NCBI GenBank assembly: GCA_947478535.1
Contig: CANJXD010000387.1
Span: forward strand, 1 to 5,647
Length of the DNA stretch: 5,647 bases
Direction: 5' to 3'
Origin: Acetobacteraceae bacterium
GTDB lineage: Bacteria > Pseudomonadota > Alphaproteobacteria > Acetobacterales > Acetobacteraceae
A program made the position numbers and the translations under genes. Positions 1 through 5,647 of the stretch are shown piece by piece. The notes under the pieces were generated by a model. The model did not search any database. It worked only from the letters and a program-made list of their open reading frames with translations, and was not told the origin of the DNA. Positions within the stretch are counted from its first letter, which is position 1. Each line of letters opens with the position of its first letter.

Positions 1-25
1 ACTGGGTCCCCCCCATCCCGCCCAA

Positions 26-52
26 GGGGGGGCGGCCGTTGCGGGCCCCCCC
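26..52 (-). terminator. Possible GC-rich hairpin after the last gene of the operon
   Basis: An 8-base-pair stem joins 26-33 (seven G then C) to 45-52 (G then seven C) around an 11-base loop, beginning 10 bases after the stop codon of the OB-fold gene. On the transcript only two U residues follow, so it is not a textbook intrinsic terminator. The same G run can instead pair with the C run at 8-14. It could slow or end transcription, or just protect the 3' end. Nothing else is recognisable in bases 1-61. Confidence 0.35.
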
Positions 53-61
53 GCCGGTCAG

Positions 62-538
62 TCAGCCCGCGACGGGCTCGAACCAGAAGTCCAGCAGGTC
101 ACCGGTCCGCTTCTCCTCGAAGCGGGTCATGACGCGCGTGCCGATGGCGAGGTGCTTCGCGGCCTCGTCGCCATTCGCCAGCGGGATGCCCTTGAAGAAT
201 CCGCCGATCGCCGTGTCGCCACCATCGAGCATGACGTAGCCGAAGGCGTAGGGCGGGTCCGGCAGGTTGTTGAACTTGTCGTAGACGATGGTGAAGGCCT
301 CGATCACCCCACCCGGGCCGACCTCCACCCACTCCGTCGTCGCGTCCAGCGTCTGGTCGGAATAGGCGCGCGGCGGCACCAGGACGCGACCGGAAGCGGC
401 ATCCCGCTTGCCGAAGATCTTCGCGTTGTCGCGCAGCTGCACGTAGAAGTAGCTCGCCGTTTCACCCAGCGCGTGGGTGTAGGTGATCTTCCAGTCTTCC
501 TGCCGCTTCAGCAGCTCGATGTTCGTCTTGCCGGTCAT
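62..538 (-). CDS. Zn-ribbon-less OB-fold (DUF35-type) protein, thiolase partner
   Basis: This 158-residue protein has the layout of the DUF35/ChsH2-type acyl-CoA-associated OB-fold family, whose members bind thiolase-fold enzymes and help form the CoA substrate channel. An N-terminal helix (about 1-40) leads to the degenerate zinc-ribbon segment (41-63, with GRVLVPPRAYSD), then an OB-fold (about 68-156) with VEVGPGGVIEAFTIV, PYAFGYVMLDGG and a closing LDFWFEP strand. The usual CxxC...CxxC positions are D46, S49, S60 and T63, and the whole protein has no cysteine, so it should not bind zinc there. The ATG overlaps the stop of the upstream thiolase-like gene as ATGA, and a weak GGTGG lies just ahead; an upstream in-frame extension to about 1363 is only a shadow of the thiolase gene. 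Translational coupling and family precedent (ChsH2-Ltp2, BbsA-BbsB, PhlB in PhlACB) suggest it is a subunit of a complex with the thiolase-like proteins. The family call is firm; the role is inferred. Confidence 0.88.
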   Translation of the reverse strand: MTGKTNIELLKRQEDWKITYTHALGETASYFYVQLRDNAKIFGKRDAASGRVLVPPRAYSDQTLDATTEWVEVGPGGVIEAFTIVYDKFNNLPDPPYAFGYVMLDGGDTAIGGFFKGIPLANGDEAAKHLAIGTRVMTRFEEKRTGDLLDFWFEPVAG

Positions 539-1716
539 GCTTCCACCACCATCGTTCCAAAGAATTGATGATCGCCGCCGTTGCCGTTGGCGATGCCGAT
601 CTTCGCGCCCTTCACCTGCCGTTCGCCGGCGCGGCCCCAGACCTGCAGCGCCGCTTCCGCGATGCGCGCCATGGCCGTGACCGCGATGGCATTGGTGCAG
701 AGCGTGCCGCCGGAGGGATTGACCACCGCGCCCGCATTGCAGCCCAGCGTGAAGGCACCCTCGCGCAGCATCGCCGGGCTCGTGCCGAGATCCGCGAGCC
801 CCGCCGCCTCGATGGCGTGGAACTCGGTGTTGCTGAAGGGCGCGTAGAGTTCCGCCACCTGCACCTGCTTGCGCACATCCTTCAGCCCCGCCATCGCGAA
901 GGCCTTCTGGAAGGATGTACCGAGCGCATGCGCGTCCGCGTGGTCCGCCGTGATCCCGCGCCCCATGCGATCGCCGAGGTAGTAGCTCTCCGACGAATGC
1001 GCGAGGCCGGTGATCCACACGGCGTCCAGCTTGTTCTCCTTGATGTAGCGCTCGCTCGCCAGCACCATCGCGGCACCGCCGGAGGATTGCGGGCAGCAGT
1101 CGAACAGCTTCACCGGCCAGGATACCATGCGGGAAGCCATGACTTCCTCGATGGTGGTCTGCTTGCGCAGATGCGCGTGCGGGTTCTTCGAGGCGTGGAA
1201 GCGGTTCTTCACCACCACCCGCGCCATGTCTTCCTGCGTCATGCCGTATTTGTGCATGTAACGCACGGCGGACATCGCCAGCATGTTGATGGTGCCGAGC
1301 GGGAGTGACCGTTCGTAGATCGGGTCCCAGATCTTGTTCAGCACCGTCTGGCTGTCGCCGCATTCGCCGACCTTGTCGGCACCCGCGGTCAGCACGACGT
1401 CATAGACGCCGGAGGCGATATGCGTCCACGCCGCGGCGACCGAGGAAATTCCCGTGGCGCCGCCGGTGTTGATGCGGAGGAAGGGCTTGTTCCGCCCCCC
1501 CACGGCATCGACGCCGAGGCGTTCCGCATTGCCGATACCCACCATCGCGTCGGGCGACAGCGAATAGACGATCGCCTCGATCTGCTCGAAGGTCAGCCCC
1601 GCATCGCGCATCGCGATGATGACGGCCTCCCGCACCAGGTCCGGATAGCTCGCATCGTCACGGCGGGACCGGAACTCCGACATGCCGATGCCGATGATGC
1701 CAACGCGCTGGCTCAT
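535..1716 (-). CDS. Thiolase-fold protein, SCP2/lipid-transfer (Ltp) type, lacking the nucleophilic Cys
   Basis: This 393-residue protein is full length for the thiolase family. The N-terminal half starts with VGIIGIGMSEF and carries RINTGGATGISS (81-92), the motif that holds the nucleophilic cysteine in true thiolases; here that position is G86. The middle has the family stretch FDCCPQSSGGAAMVLASERY (205-224). In the C-terminal half, the usual ELHDxF motif reads ELYAPF (289-294, Y291 replacing His). NPSGG (333-337) is kept, but the GHPxGATG block reads TNAIAVTA (341-348, N342 replacing His). Acyl transfer through a cysteine is therefore unlikely. Known Cys-less relatives such as Ltp2 act as retro-aldolases on CoA thioesters with a DUF35 partner, and a DUF35 gene follows here with an ATGA overlap. 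The start is ATG overlapping the upstream stop, preceded by a strong GGGAGGGA. Annotation pipelines will probably call it acetyl-CoA acetyltransferase, which I consider misleading. The substrate is unknown. Confidence 0.9.
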   Translation of the reverse strand: MSQRVGIIGIGMSEFRSRRDDASYPDLVREAVIIAMRDAGLTFEQIEAIVYSLSPDAMVGIGNAERLGVDAVGGRNKPFLRINTGGATGISSVAAAWTHIASGVYDVVLTAGADKVGECGDSQTVLNKIWDPIYERSLPLGTINMLAMSAVRYMHKYGMTQEDMARVVVKNRFHASKNPHAHLRKQTTIEEVMASRMVSWPVKLFDCCPQSSGGAAMVLASERYIKENKLDAVWITGLAHSSESYYLGDRMGRGITADHADAHALGTSFQKAFAMAGLKDVRKQVQVAELYAPFSNTEFHAIEAAGLADLGTSPAMLREGAFTLGCNAGAVVNPSGGTLCTNAIAVTAMARIAEAALQVWGRAGERQVKGAKIGIANGNGGDHQFFGTMVVEA

Positions 1717-2864
1717 GCCGCTTCCCTCCCATTGGTGGAATCGAGCACGAAGACAGCCTGATACTGCATGGCCGGTCCGCTGGCCGCATGCGCCAGGCCG
1801 CGCTTCACATCGGCCTTCTGATGCCGCCCCGCACGCCCGCGCACCTGCTGCGCTACCTCCGCGATCCGCACCAGCCCGGTGCAGAAGACCGGATTGAAAC
1901 TGCCGACGCCGCCCGAGAGGTTCACCGGCATCGCGCCATCCGCCGCGAAATCACCCATGCGCTGCGCCCATTCGCCACGGCCCGCGATGCCGAGAGCCTC
2001 GAGCGCCAGCAATTCCTGATACGCCGTCACATCCGTCACCTCCGCCAGGTCGAAGGCGCCGCGCGCATCCTCGATCCCTGCGGCGCGGTAGGCCTGCTTT
2101 GCCGCGGCTTCCAGCGCCGGCGCGCTGGCCAGGTTGCGGTCGCCGAGGAACGCAGGCTCCGTCGCCCAACCCATCCCGGAAATCCACGCCACGGGGCCGA
2201 GACCACGCTCGGCGATGAAGGCCTCGCTGGCCAGCATCATGACGACGAGGCCGGCGCAGGGTTCCGGCACCATGCCGACGCGCAGCGGCCAGCGCGTGGC
2301 GCGGCCGAGCGTGATGGCGGCATCGACGCGGCCCGGATAGGCTTCCGCGCCATTCGCCCGGTTCTTCGCCAGCACCCGACCGGCAAGGCTCCCGGCACCT
2401 GGCGCGGCGTGCTCGATCGCATTCGCCTGCAAGGCCGCGGCCGCGAGTTCATCCAGCGGCAGGCGACGGTGGTAGTAGGGATCGGCCGCGAGGCGCTGCG
2501 CCTCCGGGATCGAGGAGGCCTCCGTCGGGCTCCATGCCGCGACGAGCTGGGTCTCGAACTGCCCGGACAGCACCCGCAACGCGCCCAGCACCAACGCATG
2601 TTCGCCGGCGGAAGGCGTGGACAGGATATCACGATCCACGCCGCCCAGCGGGCCCGACGCCATCATGATGGAAATGGCGCGGCCATCGTATTGGTCATTC
2701 GCCGCCACGACGATGCCGCCGAGATCATCGACACCGAGCTTCGCATCCGCGAGCGTCGCTTGCATCGCCTCGTGCAGCAGTTCCTCCAGCGTGCGAAGGC
2801 CGTCATCGTCGATGCTGGGGCGGATCACCACCCCAACGATCCCGACCTTTGGTCGTCTCGTCAT
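1713..2864 (-). CDS. Divergent thiolase-fold protein, catalytic residues absent
   Basis: This 383-residue protein is a distant thiolase-fold paralogue of the next gene. Recognisable landmarks are an N-terminal VGIVGV strand, EPCAGLVVMMLASE (201-214, matching the FDCCPQSSGGAAMVLASE block of its neighbour), FLGDRN (239-244), AEVTDVTAYQELLALEALG (274-292) and VNLSGG (314-319), then FNPVFCTGLVRIAE (323-336) where thiolases have GHPxGATG. The cysteine-loop equivalent reads STPSAG (82-87), with no Cys, and the GHP histidine is N324. Neither thiolytic residue is kept, so it is probably a structural or acyl-binding partner of the downstream thiolase-like protein, or a subunit completing its active site. 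The ATG lies 2 bases after the CoA-transferase stop, behind AGGAAGAGAGG. The gene ends in an ATGA overlap with the next start, which favours coupled synthesis. The fold assignment is fairly sure; the function is inferred from context only. Confidence 0.82.
   Translation of the reverse strand: MTRRPKVGIVGVVIRPSIDDDGLRTLEELLHEAMQATLADAKLGVDDLGGIVVAANDQYDGRAISIMMASGPLGGVDRDILSTPSAGEHALVLGALRVLSGQFETQLVAAWSPTEASSIPEAQRLAADPYYHRRLPLDELAAAALQANAIEHAAPGAGSLAGRVLAKNRANGAEAYPGRVDAAITLGRATRWPLRVGMVPEPCAGLVVMMLASEAFIAERGLGPVAWISGMGWATEPAFLGDRNLASAPALEAAAKQAYRAAGIEDARGAFDLAEVTDVTAYQELLALEALGIAGRGEWAQRMGDFAADGAMPVNLSGGVGSFNPVFCTGLVRIAEVAQQVRGRAGRHQKADVKRGLAHAASGPAMQYQAVFVLDSTNGREAA
1723..1730 (-). promoter_or_regulatory. 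Strong Shine-Dalgarno of the Cys-less thiolase-like gene
   Basis: The minus strand reads GGGAGGGA ending 6 bases before the ATG at 1714-1716. It lies inside the last codons of the upstream thiolase-like gene. With the ATGA overlap it fixes the start and should allow both coupled and independent initiation. Confidence 0.65.
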
Positions 2865-2866
2865 GG

Positions 2867-4021
2867 TTACCTCTCTTCCTTCGTGGTTGCGGCGTCGCGG
2901 TATGCCGCATTCGCCGTCTCATCGTCCCGCACCGGCATGCGGGTCGCTGGCGGCAGTCCGTCCACCCAGGCGGGGAACAGGGCCTGCAGGGCGCCATCGG
3001 CAGAACGACGCACGAGGCGCCGCGCTTGGTGGTGCGGGGAAGCCAGCGCCTCCCCGAGATCGAGAACGGGGCTGAGGCAGCAATCGGTGCTGCCGAAGCG
3101 CTGGGCCGCCTCGTCGCGCGTCAGCGTCGCCAGGAAGGCCGCCACATCGGCGCGCAGCGCGTGCTGCGGCAGAGGCTCCTGCTGGCGTTCCACCCATTCG
3201 GGGTGGCCAGCTTCCGTGCAGAAAGTGCGCCAGAATTTCGGCTCGATGGCGCCCAGCGTCACATGGCGCCCATCGGCGCAGCGATAGGTGTTGTAGTAGG
3301 CGGCGCCGCCGTTGAGATAGGTCTCGCCGGGCTGCGGCACCGTGCCATCGGCGCCATGCGCGGCGATCGGAAACAGCTGCAGCGGCATCACCACATCGGC
3401 GAGCCCGATATCGAGGTGGCAGCCACGCCCGTCCCCATGCCGCCCATGCAGCGCACCGAGGATCGCCATCGCGGCCGTCAGCGCGCCAGTGCCATCGGCG
3501 ATCGGCGGATCGAGATACTGGGGCAGATCCTCCCCATTCCGATGCATCACCCCGGCCGCGGCGAGGTAGTTGTTGTCATGGCCCGCCACCTGCTCCAGCG
3601 GACCGGCGGTGCCGTATCCGCTGAGGGAACAGTAGATCAGCCGCGTATTGACTTGGCGCAGCGTCGGCCAATCGAGCCCCAGTCGCGCCATCACGCCGGG
3701 GCGGAAGCCCTCGATCAGCACGTCTGCCGCCCGCACCAGGTCGAGGAAGGCGGCGTGGTCGTCGGCGCGCTTCAGGTCCATCCGCAGCACGGACTTCCCC
3801 GCATTCACCGCCGCGTGGAACACACCTTCCCCGGCCTCCGTCCGTGGCCCGATGCCGCGCATCGGGTCCCCGGCCGGGGGTTCCACCTTGATCACCTCGG
3901 CACCCATATCCGCCAGCATCAGGCTGGCGAGCGGGCCCGGCAGGAACCAGGACAGGTCGAGCACCCGCACGCCGCGCAGGAAGCGGCCGAGACGCGAGGT
4001 GGGCTGCCCGCTGTCCGGCAT
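2867..4021 (-). CDS. CaiB/BaiF family III CoA-transferase or 2-methylacyl-CoA-racemase-like enzyme
   Basis: This 384-residue cytosolic enzyme belongs to the CaiB/BaiF family, whose members move CoA between carboxylic acids or epimerise 2-methylacyl-CoAs. The N-terminus has the family signature RVLDLSWFLPGPLASLMLAD (19-38) and GAEVIKVEPPAGDPMR (40-55). The centre has IEGFRPGVMARLGL (103-116) and AGHDNNYLAAAG (146-157), with D149 at the position of the transferase nucleophilic Asp. D176 lies in IADGTGA, and YNTYRCADGRHVTLGAIEPKFW (from 243) carries E260. H148, D176 and E260 look like the His/Asp/Glu set of alpha-methylacyl-CoA racemases, so transferase and racemase are both possible. I chose the ATG 2 bases after the transporter-gene stop because family homology begins about 18 residues later; the open frame runs 50 codons further upstream but inside the preceding gene. 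No Shine-Dalgarno is evident, so it may depend on termination-reinitiation. It probably activates or epimerises the substrate of the downstream thiolase-like complex. Confidence 0.92.
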   Translation of the reverse strand: MPDSGQPTSRLGRFLRGVRVLDLSWFLPGPLASLMLADMGAEVIKVEPPAGDPMRGIGPRTEAGEGVFHAAVNAGKSVLRMDLKRADDHAAFLDLVRAADVLIEGFRPGVMARLGLDWPTLRQVNTRLIYCSLSGYGTAGPLEQVAGHDNNYLAAAGVMHRNGEDLPQYLDPPIADGTGALTAAMAILGALHGRHGDGRGCHLDIGLADVVMPLQLFPIAAHGADGTVPQPGETYLNGGAAYYNTYRCADGRHVTLGAIEPKFWRTFCTEAGHPEWVERQQEPLPQHALRADVAAFLATLTRDEAAQRFGSTDCCLSPVLDLGEALASPHHQARRLVRRSADGALQALFPAWVDGLPPATRMPVRDDETANAAYRDAATTKEER

Positions 4022-4023
4022 TG

Positions 4024-5256
4024 TCAGCGCCGCGGCCAGACCGGCTGCGCCATGGCGCCAGCGGTCGGGTAGATCGAGACGGGGACGCCGTTCTGCCACT
4101 GCGCGATCACCAGCGCGGCACCTTCCATGCGGCCCTGCGCGTCGAACTTCACGCGCTGCGTCGGGAAGCATTCCGCCGCCGGACCGCTGGTGAGGTCGAG
4201 CGCCTTGATGGCGTCGTTCACCTTTTCCTTGTCCGTCGTGCCGGCGCGTTCCACGGCTTCCCGCAGGATCATCATGTGCGCGTAGTTGCTGATGCTGTCC
4301 TGCGTCATCCAGGGCTCGTTGGTCTTCTCCCGGAAGCGGCCGATCAGTTCCTCCTGCCCCTTCATGCCCCAGGTCGCGGTGATGAACATCGCCCCTTCCA
4401 GCAGATCCTTGCCCAGCAGGCGGAGCAGGTCCGGCGAGCCCATCGGGCCGCCATTGTTGATGATCGGCAGGCGCCCGCGGCCGAGCCCGATCTCGTTCAG
4501 CTTCTCGAGCGTCAGCTTGATATCCGGCACCGAGGTCGGCAGCAGCAGCAGGATGTCCGGCCGCGCCGCGCGCACGCGCTGCATCACCGGCCCGGCATCG
4601 GACAGCGGCGGGGTGAAGGTCTCATCCACCACGATCCGCACGCCCAGCCGCTCCGCCCCACCGGCGCGCAGCCCGCGGGTGAAGGAGACCGGGGAGGCCG
4701 TGTTGTCCATCACGATGCCCATGGTCTGCGGCGCCCGGCCCGTGGCCGCGCGGGCCAGTTCCATCAGCGTCGGCAGCGCATTCGCGGCTTGGTTGTCGGC
4801 GGTCGGCGAGGATTGATAGACGAAGCGGAAGCCGCGATTGGTGATGGCGTCGGAATAGGACAGCGTCAGCCACGGCACGCTCGCGCGCTCCGTCACTTCC
4901 GTCACCGCGAGAGTGAAGGAGGAGACGTAGGCACCCGCGCCACCGACCAGTTCCGGCTCCTGCGCCAGCAGGCGCTGCGCGGCGGTCTTGGCCTTTTCCG
5001 GGCTGTCGCCGACATCGACGGTGGCCAGCCGCACGCGGGCGCCGCCCATGCTGCGGATGCCGCCCGTGCTGTTGATCTCATCCACCGCGAAGCGCGCGCC
5101 GGCGACGGACAATTCCCCGAGCCGCGCCCAGGGACCGCTGAGCGGGGAGGCCATGGCGAAGACGACTTCGCGCGCCTGTGCCTGCACTGCCGGTGCGGCC
5201 AGGCCAATGCCCGCTGCCGCGCCGAGTTGGCCGAGTTTCCGTCGAGAGATCGTCAT
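4024..5256 (-). CDS. ABC transporter substrate-binding protein, LIV/Peripla_BP_6 type, Tat-exported
   Basis: This periplasmic solute receptor, 410 residues from the chosen ATG, should feed an inner-membrane LIV-type (HAAT) ABC importer. Residues 1-28 form a twin-arginine signal: SRRKLG at 4-9, a short hydrophobic stretch (about 11-24) and a cleavage region AVQAQA ending near residue 26-28. The mature part has the family landmarks FAMASPLSGPWARLGE (33-48), AGARFAVDEINSTGGI (52-67), GDSPEKAKTAAQRLL (83-97), SVPWLTLSYSD (126-136) and an EGAMFITATWG hinge-side segment (287-297). The ATG has AAAGGGA 8 bases upstream and gives a normal-length Tat n-region; a GTG ten codons earlier, overlapping the ATPase stop as GTGA, is a weaker alternative. 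It lies between a LivF-like gene and CoA-ester genes, so the ligand is more likely an organic or aromatic acid than an amino acid, but the ligand cannot be named from the sequence. Confidence 0.93.
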   Translation of the reverse strand: MTISRRKLGQLGAAAGIGLAAPAVQAQAREVVFAMASPLSGPWARLGELSVAGARFAVDEINSTGGIRSMGGARVRLATVDVGDSPEKAKTAAQRLLAQEPELVGGAGAYVSSFTLAVTEVTERASVPWLTLSYSDAITNRGFRFVYQSSPTADNQAANALPTLMELARAATGRAPQTMGIVMDNTASPVSFTRGLRAGGAERLGVRIVVDETFTPPLSDAGPVMQRVRAARPDILLLLPTSVPDIKLTLEKLNEIGLGRGRLPIINNGGPMGSPDLLRLLGKDLLEGAMFITATWGMKGQEELIGRFREKTNEPWMTQDSISNYAHMMILREAVERAGTTDKEKVNDAIKALDLTSGPAAECFPTQRVKFDAQGRMEGAALVIAQWQNGVPVSIYPTAGAMAQPVWPRR

Positions 5257-5264
5257 GCTTGGAT

Positions 5265-5271
5265 TCCCTTT
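5265..5271 (-). promoter_or_regulatory. Ribosome binding site of the substrate-binding protein gene
   Basis: On the minus strand the sequence reads AAAGGGA, 8 bases before the ATG at 5254-5256. It supports that ATG over the GTG at 5284-5286, which overlaps the ATPase stop codon. The site lies in the 26-base gap, the longest non-coding gap between genes in the window. Confidence 0.6.
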
Positions 5272-5282
5272 GGTTTGTTGGT

Positions 5283-5647
5283 TCACACGCCGAGATAGGC
5301 CTGGCGCAGCCGCTCGGCCGACAGCTCATTGAGCTTGCCGTCCAGCGCGATGCGCCCGGTTTCGAGAACGTAGCCACGGTCGCAGGCCTCGATCGCCTCC
5401 GCCACACGCTGTTCCACCAGCAGGATGGTGAGCCCGTCTTCGCGATGCAGCGCGCGGATCGCGTCGAAGATCGCATCCGCCATCACCGGCGACAGGCCCA
5501 TCGAGGGCTCGTCCAGCATCAGCAGCCGCGGGCGCGAGGCGAGGGCGCGGCCGATCGCCACCATCTGCTGCTGCCCACCGGACAGCGTGCCGGCATACTG
5601 CGCGCGCCGCTCCGCCAGGATCGGAAACAGTGCGTGGATGCGGTCCA
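5283..5647 (-). CDS. livF: LivF-like ABC transporter ATP-binding protein, C-terminal part
   Basis: The gene is cut by the right edge of the window; about 121 C-terminal codons are present, roughly half of a normal LivF. The visible part reads in frame from the edge and contains the ABC signature LSGGQQQMVAIGRAL, Walker B LLMLDEP followed by the D-loop SMGLSP, and LTILLVEQ, where the LivF subfamily has Gln instead of the common switch His. It ends with YVLETGRIALDG and a terminal RLRQAYLGV typical of LivF. The ATG at 5562-5564 is an internal Met, not the start. The protein energises import through a LIV/HAAT-type permease, whose other subunits (LivG, LivH, LivM) are expected beyond the edge. 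The stop is followed 26 bases later by the substrate-binding protein start, indicating the same transcript. The gene name denotes the subfamily, not proven amino-acid specificity. Confidence 0.93.
   Translation of the reverse strand, partial: DRIHALFPILAERRAQYAGTLSGGQQQMVAIGRALASRPRLLMLDEPSMGLSPVMADAIFDAIRALHREDGLTILLVEQRVAEAIEACDRGYVLETGRIALDGKLNELSAERLRQAYLGV

Noticed and set aside
565..1308. A 247-codon open frame on the plus strand
   Set aside because: It is antisense to the thiolase-like gene, with Arg/His-rich composition and no motif.
539..1363. N-terminal extension making a 433-residue version of the OB-fold protein
   Set aside because: The extension is another frame of the thiolase-like gene with shadow-like composition. 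The homology to the OB-fold family begins at the ATG at 536-538, which overlaps the upstream stop.
1788..3287. A 499-codon open frame on the plus strand
   Set aside because: It lies antisense to two recognised minus-strand genes and crosses their boundary. Its translation is rich in Arg, His and Gln with no family motif, as expected for a shadow in high-GC DNA.
2849..4072. A 407-codon open frame on the plus strand
   Set aside because: It is antisense to the CaiB/BaiF gene, has an Arg/His-rich composition and shows no recognisable domain.
4022..4171. A 50-codon N-terminal extension of the CaiB/BaiF gene
   Set aside because: It runs inside the binding-protein gene, is Arg-rich, and family homology starts only after the ATG at 4019-4021.
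4021..5298. A 425-codon open frame on the plus strand
   Set aside because: It mirrors the substrate-binding protein gene almost end to end. The minus-strand product has clear family motifs and a signal peptide, and this frame has none.
1..5647. Mobile elements, CRISPR arrays, tRNA or rRNA genes, pseudogenes
   Set aside because: No direct-repeat array, transposase motif, tRNA-like fold or broken reading frame was seen. All genes are intact except for the one cut by the window edge.

Overview
This GC-rich window carries one tightly packed gene set, all read on the minus strand, so the biological order runs from the right edge to the left. The high GC content, long antisense reading frames, a Tat-exported LIV-type solute-binding protein and family III CoA-transferase/thiolase genes fit an alphaproteobacterium, perhaps Acetobacteraceae/Roseomonas-like. 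That assignment is an inference from gene style only; a betaproteobacterium cannot be excluded.

In transcription order the genes are: (1) the C-terminal part of a LivF-like ABC transporter ATPase, cut by the right edge (5283-5647); (2) a periplasmic branched-chain-amino-acid-type substrate-binding protein with a twin-arginine signal (4024-5256); (3) a CaiB/BaiF family III CoA-transferase or 2-methylacyl-CoA-racemase-like enzyme (2867-4021); (4) a divergent thiolase-fold protein without catalytic residues (1713-2864); (5) a second thiolase-fold protein of the SCP2/lipid-transfer type, also without the nucleophilic cysteine (535-1716); (6) a small DUF35-type OB-fold protein whose zinc-ribbon cysteines are all replaced (62-538). 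The gaps are 26, 2 and 2 bases, followed by two ATGA overlaps of 4 bases, so this is almost certainly one operon. No promoter is visible, so transcription probably starts beyond the right edge. The last 61 bases after the final stop hold GC hairpins that could end the transcript.

The layout reads as an uptake-to-degradation module. A LIV-type ABC transporter imports an unknown organic acid, a CaiB-type enzyme makes or epimerises its CoA thioester, and a heteromeric complex of thiolase-like and OB-fold proteins acts on that thioester. The two thiolase-fold proteins lack Cys and His catalytic residues and the partner lacks its zinc site. Ordinary thiolysis is therefore unlikely, and a retro-aldol-type C-C lyase (as in Ltp2/ChsH2 of steroid side-chain degradation) or an acyl-binding scaffold is more plausible. 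The substrate cannot be read from the sequence. This three-protein non-canonical set is the most interesting part of the window.
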